Below are positions 24,972 through 33,990 of a stretch of 64,000 bases of DNA, piece after piece. Each line of letters begins with the position of its first letter. Positions within the stretch are counted from its first letter, which is position 1. The stretch is taken from positions 154,444 to 218,443 of the forward strand of contig JAHDBN010000002.1 in assembly GCA_020630335.1 (NCBI GenBank), given 5' to 3'. A program made the position numbers and the translations under genes. The notes under the pieces were generated by a model, which worked only from the letters and a program-made list of their open reading frames with translations, ran no database searches and had not been told where the DNA came from. Source of the DNA: Bacteriovoracaceae bacterium. GTDB taxonomy: Bacteria > Bdellovibrionota > Bacteriovoracia > Bacteriovoracales > Bacteriovoracaceae.

Positions 24972-27437
24972 CTAGTAATCCTCTTCTACAAACTGGGTAT
25001 AATCGTCTTCTATTGTTCCAGGAATATCATCAAAAGTAATACTTCCACCTTTACCGACCCCGTCGCCCTTATTATATCGCTCAAGTAATGACTTAGGATA
25101 TAGTGGTCCAGCTTTTTGAGCTTCTACTTTTCTTGCGATTTCGTTTAATTCTGGTCTGTGGACATCTTCTAGAATCTTATTTTTGTTAACGTTCATATTT
25201 CTTCGTTTAATAACATCTTGTGTATTATCAGCAGCTAAGGAGTCGTATGGAGAAATAATCTTGGGAGTTAAAAAGAAAATGGTATTTAGCTTCCTGACAT
25301 CTTTCTTTTTTTCTTTAAATAACCATCCCAGTACAGGTAAATCTCCGAGTACAGGTATTTTGTCGTAAGTTTCACTAACAGAATCTCTTAGCAAGCCGCC
25401 CATGGCAATAGTATCTCTATCTCTTACTATTACTTCAGAATCAGCTACTCGCTGAGTTGTCGCTCTACCACCAAGACTAGAAGATGTTGTTCCTGAAAAA
25501 TCTTCGAACTGTTGAGTAATTTTCATTTTTATCATTCGAGTTGCTTTGTTTATCTGAGGCTTGATTTTTATAATAGTTTTTACATCTTGAAAGTCTGTTC
25601 CTTGGGTTTGAGTTCCACCTTGAGCAGTGTTAACTGTAATGATTGGAACTTTTGAAGTCACTTCAAATTGGCCTTCGGCATTATCCAATACTAAAAGCTG
25701 TGGAGTAGATAAAACATTACTTTGAGAGTCACTTGCAACAGCTTTTAAAAAACCGTTAATAGCATTAACGTTTACAGGAGCAGCGGCAGTTCCAATGTTC
25801 ACTTCTTTGCCTAGTCCAAAGCCCACACCAAAATTAGTGAAAACACCACCTAGTTTCGTAATGTCACCAGCAGCAGCAGCTCCTAAGTTTAAAATACCTC
25901 CGGCGTTAAAACCTGCTCTCTGAGAGGCAGCTTCTCCATAAGCTCCAACGTAACCCATTCCAAAAGCATTATTCTTTTTCACTTCAGTTTCAACAACAAG
26001 CCCTTCAACATAAACCTGCATTCTTGGAATATCTAGTTTTGCTAAAACTCCTTGAAGAGTTAACCAATCAATTTCTGAAGCAGTAACAACTAATGAGTTA
26101 GTCGCTTCATCTGAAGTAATTTTAACTTCTTCACTAAAAATAGCTTCAACTTGTTTTTCAGGAGCTCTAAATCTTGATCCTCTTCTAGAAGAACTACCTG
26201 TTCCAGCTCTAGATGAACTAGAGGCTTGAGAAGCAGCATTACTTACCAAACTTGTAAGTGTAGTCGCTAGATCTTTAGCAGTACCATGCTGAACATAATA
26301 AACTTTAACTTTTCCAGAACCAGTTCTAGGAGTATCAATATCTAATTTTAATAAAAGCTTCTTTAAATGCTCTGCTCCAGCAGCATTGGCCATCGCAATA
26401 ATTGAATTTGTTCTAGGCTCAGCGATAATTTTTGAAATCTGTGGCCCAGTCTTTGATGCTTTAGAAGCAGCAGCTCTAGATCTTCTAGAAGATCCACCAG
26501 TATCTTTTTTAATAATTGAATCAATAAGTTTTGCTAATTCTTGAGCTGAAGTATTTTTAACTTTTAAGATATGCATAGTTTCTTCAAAACCAGCAACATC
26601 TAAAAACTTAACTAATTTCATTAATCTATTAATGTTTGTACCTGTATCGGTAACGATAATGGTATTTGTTTGCTTGATGTCTAATATCCTTCCATAACGA
26701 GTCATGAAGGGCCTAAAGTTTCTAACGATCTCGTTAGCATCAACATGCTTTAGGGCAATGATTTTCATCATGTAATTTTCTACATCAGGAACATACTCAC
26801 CAGTATAAATTTTTGTAGGTGTATACCTGATATCTCTTGCATTAATAATTCTATAGAATTCACCAGTTTTAACTAAAGCTAACCCTGCCATGTTCAATGA
26901 AACTAAATAAGCTTTCCACGCATCACCAACAGTGATAGGGCTTGGAGCAGAAATAGAAACTTTTCCTTTTATATCTTTATCTAAAATTAAATTGATCCCA
27001 GTAAGTGCTTGCATTTTCTTCGTTACTTCAACAATATCAGCATTAGGGTAGTCAAAGTTTGCAATAATCTCTGGCCCGAAAGCAGTTTCAGGATTTAGAC
27101 TTACGTATTTTTTTTCTTTCTTAGATGGATCTTCAACTCCTTCAGATTGTCTTCCAAAAACTTTTTCTTCATTCGTTGCATAACTATTGGATTCTTTTGC
27201 TCTAAAATCTCCACTCCCAGATTCAGCACCTGGAACTTCTATGTTCACACCATTAACATTCGCTCTTCTTGATCTTCTAGAAGGAGGAGGCTCACTTCCC
27301 TCTGGTGGAGTAAGATCAATCTCTGGAAGTTCTTCACTTGCTTCTGGTCTTGCATCAAATCTTTCAAAATCTTCTTCATCTTGAGAGAATCCCGTCATGC
27401 TAAAAATGCATAAACTTAAGATAAATAATGCTTTCAT
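24972..27437 (-). CDS. gspD: Type II secretion secretin GspD
   Basis: An 821-residue outer-membrane channel. A signal peptide (MKALFILSLCIFSMTGFS) is followed by an acidic Pro/Arg-rich linker (about 20-120) longer than usual, an N0 domain with ADIVEVTKKMQALTGINLIL, N1-N3 domains, and the secretin core (about 480-740) ending in TIAMGGLLRDSVSETYDKIPVLGDLP and VLGWLFKEKKK. N2 and N3 contain Ser/Arg-rich inserts (about 315-335 and 405-425). No lipobox and no S-domain are evident. Targeting might therefore not need a pilotin. The gene lies 14 bp after gspC and 13 bp before gspE. Confidence 0.96.
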   Translation of the reverse strand: MKALFILSLCIFSMTGFSQDEEDFERFDARPEASEELPEIDLTPPEGSEPPPSRRSRRANVNGVNIEVPGAESGSGDFRAKESNSYATNEEKVFGRQSEGVEDPSKKEKKYVSLNPETAFGPEIIANFDYPNADIVEVTKKMQALTGINLILDKDIKGKVSISAPSPITVGDAWKAYLVSLNMAGLALVKTGEFYRIINARDIRYTPTKIYTGEYVPDVENYMMKIIALKHVDANEIVRNFRPFMTRYGRILDIKQTNTIIVTDTGTNINRLMKLVKFLDVAGFEETMHILKVKNTSAQELAKLIDSIIKKDTGGSSRRSRAAASKASKTGPQISKIIAEPRTNSIIAMANAAGAEHLKKLLLKLDIDTPRTGSGKVKVYYVQHGTAKDLATTLTSLVSNAASQASSSSRAGTGSSSRRGSRFRAPEKQVEAIFSEEVKITSDEATNSLVVTASEIDWLTLQGVLAKLDIPRMQVYVEGLVVETEVKKNNAFGMGYVGAYGEAASQRAGFNAGGILNLGAAAAGDITKLGGVFTNFGVGFGLGKEVNIGTAAAPVNVNAINGFLKAVASDSQSNVLSTPQLLVLDNAEGQFEVTSKVPIITVNTAQGGTQTQGTDFQDVKTIIKIKPQINKATRMIKMKITQQFEDFSGTTSSSLGGRATTQRVADSEVIVRDRDTIAMGGLLRDSVSETYDKIPVLGDLPVLGWLFKEKKKDVRKLNTIFFLTPKIISPYDSLAADNTQDVIKRRNMNVNKNKILEDVHRPELNEIARKVEAQKAGPLYPKSLLERYNKGDGVGKGGSITFDDIPGTIEDDYTQFVEEDY

Positions 27438-27451
27438 AAATATTCCTTTAT

Positions 27452-28639
27452 TTACTTACACTCTGAAGGTGTATCTTTACTAATACTGTAGACCATAGGG
27501 ATAGCTGATCCACTTCGATCTAAATCTAAACTTAACTTTGGTAGAGTTTTTATTTTTCCTAATAATGCCATGGCATCATTTGCATTTCTTAAAGGTTTCC
27601 CATTTACAGCTTTTATAACATCACCATTTTGAATATCTAAGTGTGAATAAATACTACCTGGAACAATCTCAACAATTTTAAAAGCCATTGTTCCATCAGG
27701 GTTTGTAATTGGAATCGCACGAGCTGAAGTGATAAGTTCATTGAAGTTTTTCATTTTTTCATCAATGAGTGCTCTTTTGATACAAATCTTATTTCCATTC
27801 TTTTTTATTCCATCCATCTCTGCGACATTTGCTTTTTCAAATCTCTCTTGTTGTCTAGGAGTAAAAACCTTAGGAGGTTTTATAGATTTATTTTTCTCTA
27901 ATTGTTCATGCCCAACAAATTCACAAGCTCCATTTTGTAAATTCTTTACCACCAATCTTAATCTTTCTATTTTTTTGATTAAAGCCATTGATTCTATTTC
28001 ATCACCAACTCTAACTTTTTCACTCTCTTTCCCACCTCTTACTTGTACTGATGCGAGAGATTTAACTTCATCTTGAAGAACAAAAGTGCTTATTAGCTTT
28101 AATGGAAGAGAGGTTTGGGAATCAGAGTCTTCACATTTTTCACTTTTGTTTACCACGACTGCTTTCTTTTCACCTTTCTTGGCATTAGGCTGAGCAGTAA
28201 CAAATAAGTCTTTGTTTTTAAGAAGAGCAGCTCTTCTTTGCCATTCAGATCTACTTTCGGTTTTAATGACAAAATTAGGTACATCTTTAGGAATAGACTT
28301 AAAACCTTTGGGAGCTAATTTAGGAACAACAAATAAAGTTAAGAAGTTTCCTAAAAAGAAGAAGATTAAAAAAAGAAAAAGAATCAGATAAGTTCTATGA
28401 ACCGTTCTTCTTTTCTCTGTTGAAAAAAACGAAGGCAACCACTTTAAAAAACTATTACCTGATTTCTCAGCACCCTCTTTGAAGCGGTCTGACTCAACCT
28501 TGGAGTTTTTAGGCTTCGTGCTTGAAGATCGATTGTTTTCGTCCCCTGGTAAATAAAAAGGTACGTCTTCTTCTTTTTTTCTAAATTTAATATTTTTAAG
28601 TCTTTTACTTAAAGACTTAAAGTTCCACTTCTTTGACAT
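27452..28639 (-). CDS. gspC: Type II secretion protein GspC
   Basis: A 395-residue inner-membrane protein that links the platform to the secretin. About 75 basic cytoplasmic residues are followed by one transmembrane helix (about 80-105, YLILFLFLIFFFLGNFLTLFVV), the periplasmic homology region (about 165-245), and a C-terminal PDZ domain (about 310-390, with GDVIKAVNGKPLRNANDAM). The PDZ form is the Vibrio-type GspC rather than the coiled-coil form. It is the first gene of the T2SS operon, divergent from the acyl-CoA dehydrogenase gene across a 98-bp spacer. Confidence 0.92.
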   Translation of the reverse strand: MSKKWNFKSLSKRLKNIKFRKKEEDVPFYLPGDENNRSSSTKPKNSKVESDRFKEGAEKSGNSFLKWLPSFFSTEKRRTVHRTYLILFLFLIFFFLGNFLTLFVVPKLAPKGFKSIPKDVPNFVIKTESRSEWQRRAALLKNKDLFVTAQPNAKKGEKKAVVVNKSEKCEDSDSQTSLPLKLISTFVLQDEVKSLASVQVRGGKESEKVRVGDEIESMALIKKIERLRLVVKNLQNGACEFVGHEQLEKNKSIKPPKVFTPRQQERFEKANVAEMDGIKKNGNKICIKRALIDEKMKNFNELITSARAIPITNPDGTMAFKIVEIVPGSIYSHLDIQNGDVIKAVNGKPLRNANDAMALLGKIKTLPKLSLDLDRSGSAIPMVYSISKDTPSECK

Positions 28640-28679
28640 ATATATTTATTGTCGAAAATAAATTCACGTTGTGCAACAA

Positions 28680-28708
28680 TTTATCTTTTAGAAATGTGTG
28701 AGTATAAT
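28680..28708 (+). promoter_or_regulatory. Putative acyl-CoA dehydrogenase promoter
   Basis: A perfect -10 TATAAT (28703-28708) stands 30 bp before the ATG, with TTTATC (28680-28685) at 17 bp as a poor -35. The same 98-bp spacer must also hold the gspC promoter on the other strand. An imperfect palindrome around GTTGTGCAACAA (about 28667-28680) could be an operator for either gene. Confidence 0.4.
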
Positions 28709-28737
28709 GTTAATAAATTAACTTCCGCGGAGTAATA

Positions 28738-30507
28738 ATGAGTCAAAAAAATGAAAATTCTCTTTCTTCAGTAGCAAAAACACTTTTTTATGGAGGATTT
28801 GATGAAGAAACTATCTTTCCTTTTCCTAAATTAAGTGAAGAACAATTAGAAATGGGACTTGCAATGACCGAAGCAGTTTCAAGATTTGCTGAAGGAAGTA
28901 TTGATTCAGAAAAACTTGACCATGAAAGTATGATACCTCAGGAAGTACTTCAGGGCCTTGGAGAACTAGGTTTATTTGGAATGGCCGTTTCTGAAGAGCA
29001 TGGTGGATTGGAATTAGATCATAGTTTATATGCTAGGGTTTTTTCAGAGATCGCTTCTTATGATGGATCGATTGCGACAATGTTAGGTGCTCATCAATCG
29101 ATTGGTTATAAAGCATTATTGAATGAAGGTAATGAAGATCAAAAAAATAAATGGCTTCCAAGACTTGCAAGCGGAGAAGCTTTAGCATCTTTTTGTTTAA
29201 CTGAACCAGGTTCAGGTTCAGATGCATATTCAATTAAAACAAAAGCTGTTGATAATAATGACGGAACTTACACTATAAATGGACAAAAATTATGGATCAC
29301 AAACGCTGGAAGTGCAGAGTTTTATTCAGTTTTTTGTAAAACAGATCATGAAGTGAATGGTGAAAAGAAAGAAAAGATCTCGTGTTTTATTGTTGAAAAA
29401 GGGATGGAGGGTGTTTCTTTTGGAGAAAAAGAAGACAAGATGGGAATCAGGGCCAGTGAAACGAGAGCTGTCTACTTTGATAACGTTAAGGTTCCTAAAG
29501 AAAATATTATTGGAGAATTAGGTAAAGGGTTTAAAATTGCAATGAATGTTTTAAACACTGGAAGATTATCTTTAGGGTCTGGTTCCGTTGGTGGAATGAA
29601 AGCGGCTATGAAGTTAGCCGTTAATCATGCAAAAAATAGAAAGCAATTTGGTAGTGCGATTTCAGAGTATGGATTAATTCAATCTAAAATTTCAAAAATG
29701 GCAGCTAAAACTTATGCATCTGAATCGATGGTGTATTTCACAACAGGCCTTATTAATAAAGGGATGGAAGATTATTCCGTAGAGTCTGCAATTTGTAAGA
29801 TCTATTGTTCTGAAAATTTATGGGAAACAGTTGATACTTCCCTGCAAATTGCTGCGGGTAATGGATATATGAAAGAATATCCTTATGAAAGAATCATGAG
29901 AGACTCTAGAATTAATCTTATTTTTGAAGGAACAAATGAAATTTTAAGAATCTTTGTTGCTCTTATGGGAATTAAAGGCCCATCAGAAGAGTTAAAAGAA
30001 CTCGGGAAAGCTTCAGATGTATCAAAAGCAATTCAAGCACCTATTAAGTCAGTAGGTATTCTTACTAGTTTTGTTGGAGGAAGGGTATCTAAAAAGTTTT
30101 TTACAAAAAGTTATTCAGGTATTCATAAAGGCCTAGCTAAAGGAATGAGTGAGTATACCAAAATGCTTAGTGATTTCTCTTTAGCTGTTGAAGATACAAT
30201 AATGAAGCATGGTAAAAAAATTATTGGAAATGAATTTCCTCAGAATCGTTTAGCTAATATGGCCATAGAGCTTTATGCTCAAACGGCCGTTCTTTCTAGA
30301 ACAGATATGATTTTAAAAGATGAAAAAATTAGTCAGGATGATAAGGATTACGTTCTTACCTTAGCGAAACTTTCTTTAATTGACTCAAGAAGAGAATTTA
30401 TTAGAAATAGAAAAAGATTAAACGGACGATATGATTCTATTGTTCCTAAAGCAAGCAAAGGTGTTTGTGATAGGGATGGGTATGGTTTAGATATTCTTAA
30501 GTTTTAA
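28738..30507 (+). CDS. Acyl-CoA dehydrogenase, VLCAD-like
   Basis: A 589-residue FAD enzyme oxidising acyl-CoA to trans-2-enoyl-CoA in beta-oxidation. The length and C-terminal extension (about 430-589) match the long-chain VLCAD/ACAD9 type rather than the 380-residue short-chain type. Motifs: FCLTEPGSGSDA (153-164), LWITNAG, and the catalytic base E397 in NLIFEGTNEILRIFVAL, the position used by VLCAD. It starts at ATG 28738 after CGGAG. The 3' end overlaps the convergent exported protein gene by 4 bp. The electron acceptor (ETF) genes are not in the window. Confidence 0.93.
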   Translation: MSQKNENSLSSVAKTLFYGGFDEETIFPFPKLSEEQLEMGLAMTEAVSRFAEGSIDSEKLDHESMIPQEVLQGLGELGLFGMAVSEEHGGLELDHSLYARVFSEIASYDGSIATMLGAHQSIGYKALLNEGNEDQKNKWLPRLASGEALASFCLTEPGSGSDAYSIKTKAVDNNDGTYTINGQKLWITNAGSAEFYSVFCKTDHEVNGEKKEKISCFIVEKGMEGVSFGEKEDKMGIRASETRAVYFDNVKVPKENIIGELGKGFKIAMNVLNTGRLSLGSGSVGGMKAAMKLAVNHAKNRKQFGSAISEYGLIQSKISKMAAKTYASESMVYFTTGLINKGMEDYSVESAICKIYCSENLWETVDTSLQIAAGNGYMKEYPYERIMRDSRINLIFEGTNEILRIFVALMGIKGPSEELKELGKASDVSKAIQAPIKSVGILTSFVGGRVSKKFFTKSYSGIHKGLAKGMSEYTKMLSDFSLAVEDTIMKHGKKIIGNEFPQNRLANMAIELYAQTAVLSRTDMILKDEKISQDDKDYVLTLAKLSLIDSRREFIRNRKRLNGRYDSIVPKASKGVCDRDGYGLDILKF

Positions 30508-30917
30508 TACTTAGCTGGAATGAGTTCTAAATCATCAATAGAAACATACTTACACTTAGGTATTGGATTTGGTTTTGCAAAACGTCCATGAGAGTCAAAT
30601 CTGATTGTAGGCTTATTCTTTTTTTCCTGAACATATAATTTAAAATTTCTCATTTTATGAACTATCCCAAATACATTGGTTCCAGTACTACGAATTCTTG
30701 CTTTGTGGTATAACTTAACCAGATATGGTTCATTATCATACGAAGAATTCACGATTATATATGCTCTATCTTGATAAATTTCAGCTATAAATCGCATTTT
30801 TGAGTCACTACACTTTATTGGCTTTGATAGCTCTTCATCTTTTTGTGCATATAATGTGTTAGATAATAAAAAAGTAAGTATAAATAGAAAGTTCATTTTC
30901 AATAATTTATTTGTCAT
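30504..30917 (-). CDS. Exported hypothetical protein
   Basis: A 137-residue protein with signal peptide MTNKLLKMNFLFILTFLLSNTLYA, likely cut before QKD. The mature part is about 113 residues, basic and beta-rich, with two cysteines (about 36 and 124) that could form one disulfide. GGGAA precedes the ATG by about five bases. No domain is recognised. Upstream (30970-30990) lies GTTGC-N7-GCAAC, a small inverted repeat that may be regulatory. Confidence 0.7.
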   Translation of the reverse strand: MTNKLLKMNFLFILTFLLSNTLYAQKDEELSKPIKCSDSKMRFIAEIYQDRAYIIVNSSYDNEPYLVKLYHKARIRSTGTNVFGIVHKMRNFKLYVQEKKNKPTIRFDSHGRFAKPNPIPKCKYVSIDDLELIPAKY

Positions 30918-31046
30918 AAGTTTCCCGTGTTGTTTTAAAATGAGTATTATTTTTGAAAATTACTATTCATGTTGCGAGTTATGCAACAGCAATTGTAAAA
31001 AGTTCATTGTTCTTAACGCATAGAGAAATAGGAAGAGAAGCTTTAC

Positions 31047-31745
31047 TTAACGAATAGAAAACTTAACATTCAATTTAACGTTTAAACTTTGTTTTCCAAA
31101 TTCAATATCTGGAGCAGAGTCTGCCATTGCTGATTCTGATTTCATCATCATTCTAGGAGCATGTCTTCTTGAAGGCTGATAAGCATTAAAATTAGTCTCA
31201 TTAACTTGAATGGCTTTTCCTAAAGAAACTCCTAATGATTTTGCGAGCATGTCAGCTTTATTTCTTGCATCTTCAGCAGCTTTACTTAAACATTCTCTAT
31301 ATTTTTTTTGAAAAGTAGTTAAAGCTACAAATGGGTTTGGCCCTTGAATATTATTTACACTTACTTTGTTTCCTACATTAATGATTTCCCCAGATTTTTC
31401 CATTTCACTTGAAACAACAGTTAACCCAAGAGTGGTTTTGAAACCTTTGTAGATTCTTTTATTTTTTGCCCATTCATATTCAGGGTTAACATTATAAGTA
31501 GAGGTATTAAGCTCTAGATCCTTGGGATTAATTTTTTGTATTTCTTTTTTTAAAGCAGCATATATTGAGTTTGCTTTTGATGTAGATTTTTGTTGGCTTT
31601 TATTGGTTACTTCTACTCTAAATTCAACTCGGAATCTATCAGGAGATAGTTTTTTATTACATTCTCCATTAACAGAGATGGCATCTTTTTCTTCATGATG
31701 AGCAAATATATTGAAGGTAAGTAAAGTTATGAGTATGTATTTCAT
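31047..31745 (-). CDS. Periplasmic SIMPL-domain protein (DUF541)
   Basis: A 232-residue exported protein with signal peptide MKYILITLLTFNIFA and a SIMPL domain over most of the rest: ISVNGECNKKLSPDRFRVEFRV at the start, LNTSTYNVNPEYEW in the middle, and AAEDARNKADMLAKSLGVSLGKAIQVNE as the family signature. SIMPL proteins form periplasmic oligomers linked in some bacteria to oxidative stress, but have no known reaction. It begins immediately after the IscA-like gene and is likely cotranscribed with it. Confidence 0.87.
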   Translation of the reverse strand: MKYILITLLTFNIFAHHEEKDAISVNGECNKKLSPDRFRVEFRVEVTNKSQQKSTSKANSIYAALKKEIQKINPKDLELNTSTYNVNPEYEWAKNKRIYKGFKTTLGLTVVSSEMEKSGEIINVGNKVSVNNIQGPNPFVALTTFQKKYRECLSKAAEDARNKADMLAKSLGVSLGKAIQVNETNFNAYQPSRRHAPRMMMKSESAMADSAPDIEFGKQSLNVKLNVKFSIR

Positions 31746-32132
31746 CTAATCTTCCTTGAAAAATTTTCCTTGATATTCATCTTGATGATGATTCTTTATA
31801 AGAAATCCGTCAATATCGTTTCTTCCATCTGATAAATAATCAATAGTGATTTGTTGACAATAAAAGGCGGTAAAAGGTTGCATAAAAATAGTTAAATCAT
31901 GACTTTTAAATTCATAGTCATTTTCTTTTTTCTTATCAAACCCAACTTCATATCTAAAACCATCACATTCTTTTCCGCCAATTTGAATACGAAGGCTTTG
32001 AGTTTCGAGAGTAAAATCATTCTCTAGAATTAACTTAATTTGATTTAAAGCAATAGGAGTTATTTCGATTGAAACATTCTCTGGCTTAAAAGTTGAAAAA
32101 TCTATATCTAACATGTCCATCTCTTTGAACAT
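31746..32132 (-). CDS. Degenerate A-type iron-sulfur carrier homologue
   Basis: A 128-residue protein with the HesB/IscA/ErpA fold: SIEITPIALNQIKLIL, then LRIQIGGKECDGFRYEVGFD (C56 equals the first conserved Cys), LTIFMQPFTAFYCQ and IDYLSDGRNDIDGFLIKN. The C-terminal CGC pair that completes the cluster site is absent; the tail reads NHHQDEYQGKFF. It may bind iron or a cluster differently or have lost that role. The start is unsettled: ATG 32132 has no ribosome site, while ATG 32114 has AGAG at a suitable distance. Divergent from the M61 peptidase across 27 bp. Confidence 0.72.
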   Translation of the reverse strand: MFKEMDMLDIDFSTFKPENVSIEITPIALNQIKLILENDFTLETQSLRIQIGGKECDGFRYEVGFDKKKENDYEFKSHDLTIFMQPFTAFYCQQITIDYLSDGRNDIDGFLIKNHHQDEYQGKFFKED

Positions 32133-32159
32133 TATTAGCTATTTGTTAGGATGTAAATT

Positions 32160-33833
32160 ATGAAAGCAAATTACTTACTTACAATTGACGAACCTCATAC
32201 ACATCAAGTTCACATAAGATTAAATCTTACTGAAGTAGAAAATGAATTTGATTTTTTTCTCCCATCATGGTCACCGGGCTCTTATTTAATGAGAGAATAC
32301 TCTAAACACATGAGTTGTTTAAAAGTTCTAGATGATAAAGGGAACTATTTAGAGTATGAAAAAACTGCGAAAGGGATATGGAGAGTTTTCAATCCTACCG
32401 CAGAGCTTAGTATTGAATATAAAATGTATTGTCATGAGTTAACGGTGAGAACATCACACGTGGATGCTAGCCACGCTTTTCTTCATGGGCCATCTCTTTT
32501 TGCTGGGGTTAAAGATGTCGATTTTTCTAATATTAAATTAGAATTAAGATTTCCTGCATTATGGTCAAAAGTTTTAACAGGACTGAATGACATTTCTAAA
32601 AACAGAGAGACTTTTTTATATAAAGCGAAGGATTATGATGAACTACTAGATTGTCCTATTGAAATAGGTTGTCATGAATCTGATGGATTTAAGGTTCAAG
32701 GTAAGGATCATCATTTAGCTTTTTATGGTAAAACATGGCCTCATAAAAATAATTTAAAAAGTGATATAAAAAAAATTGTAGAAACGGTCGCTGATTTTAT
32801 GGGAGAAATTCCTTATGAGCATTATTCTTTTATTACTCATTTTAAGCCAGATATTTATGGAGGGTTGGAGCATTTAAATTCAACTGTTTTAGCTTTTGAT
32901 GGAAGAAAGCTTCATCATAGAAAAGATTATATGAAGTGGTTATGTCTTGTTACTCATGAGTACTTTCATACTTGGAATGTAAAAAGAATAAGGCCAGTAG
33001 AGTTAGGGCCTTTTGATTATACTAATGAGAATTACACTTCTATGCTTTGGCTGGTAGAAGGATTAACTTCATTTATAGATAATTATTTAACCTGGAAATC
33101 AGGACTTATTTCGGAGCAAGAATATTGGGGAATTATTAAAGAAGATTTGAATATCTACTATAAAATTCAAGGAAGAAAGTTTGATTCCTTGGAAAGTAGT
33201 TCTTTTGATGCATGGATTAAGTTGTATCGACCACATGAGAACTCTAGAAATTCAACAATTAGCTATTATTTAAAAGGTGGACTCGTTTTCCTTATTCTTC
33301 ATGCAAGATTATTAAAAATTAATAAATCTATAAAAGATCTCATCGATTCTTTATGGAAGCATTATAAGTCAAGGCCAGAACAAGGTATTAATAAAAAAGA
33401 ATTTCTCCAATTATTGTTAGATATTAGTAATAAAGAAATTGTATTAGAATTTGAAAAAATGATTGAAACAACAGAGGAGCTTGATTTTCAAGGAATCCTA
33501 AAAGAGTGTGATATTGATCTCGTGTTTTCTAAACCTATCCCAGAGTTAGGAGTTAATCCTAGATATGAGAATAATAAAATAACTATTGCTTCCATTCGAC
33601 TAGACTCTGTTGCTCATAAAATAGGGTTAAATGCAGCTGATGAGATAGTACAAATTAATGACCTCAAAGTTACAGAAGCAGTATTTAAAAATATAAAAAG
33701 TTATCTTGATCCTGAAGCAGAACATACTATCTCTGTTCTTAGGGCCGGAGAAATAGTAAAGCTTTCCTTTCGCCTTGCCCCTGGAGTTTCTTTAGTTAAA
33801 TCCATTCAAGCTTTAAAATCTTCATCTTGGTAG
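32160..33833 (+). CDS. M61-family peptidase with PDZ domain
   Basis: A 557-residue metallopeptidase of the glycyl aminopeptidase family. The zinc site HEYFH is at residues 266-270 within HEYFHTWNVKRIRP, the downstream Glu is in WLVEGLTSF, and GGLEHLNS (234-241) is the substrate-side motif. A PDZ domain occupies about 465-545. There is no signal peptide, so it acts in the cytoplasm or is exported by another route. The architecture (beta-rich N-terminal domain, catalytic domain, PDZ) is normal for M61. Physiological substrates are not known for this family in bacteria. Confidence 0.92.
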   Translation: MKANYLLTIDEPHTHQVHIRLNLTEVENEFDFFLPSWSPGSYLMREYSKHMSCLKVLDDKGNYLEYEKTAKGIWRVFNPTAELSIEYKMYCHELTVRTSHVDASHAFLHGPSLFAGVKDVDFSNIKLELRFPALWSKVLTGLNDISKNRETFLYKAKDYDELLDCPIEIGCHESDGFKVQGKDHHLAFYGKTWPHKNNLKSDIKKIVETVADFMGEIPYEHYSFITHFKPDIYGGLEHLNSTVLAFDGRKLHHRKDYMKWLCLVTHEYFHTWNVKRIRPVELGPFDYTNENYTSMLWLVEGLTSFIDNYLTWKSGLISEQEYWGIIKEDLNIYYKIQGRKFDSLESSSFDAWIKLYRPHENSRNSTISYYLKGGLVFLILHARLLKINKSIKDLIDSLWKHYKSRPEQGINKKEFLQLLLDISNKEIVLEFEKMIETTEELDFQGILKECDIDLVFSKPIPELGVNPRYENNKITIASIRLDSVAHKIGLNAADEIVQINDLKVTEAVFKNIKSYLDPEAEHTISVLRAGEIVKLSFRLAPGVSLVKSIQALKSSSW

Positions 33834-33990
33834 TAGCAATTTTTTTGGGCAAAAACTGTTGATTAAATAGAAAACTCTAGATTGGTAAGTATCTTAAATT
33901 ACAAAGATTTGAAATTATTTATTGAATATAATTGATCTCTCGTAGAATAACATAGCGTTGATTTTTGATTCTAGATGAGGAGTATCTATT

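Noticed and set aside
27729..28076. Plus-strand 115-codon open frame inside gspC
   Set aside because: Antisense to a clear GspC PDZ/homology-region coding sequence; hydrophobic because of the complementary codon bias only.
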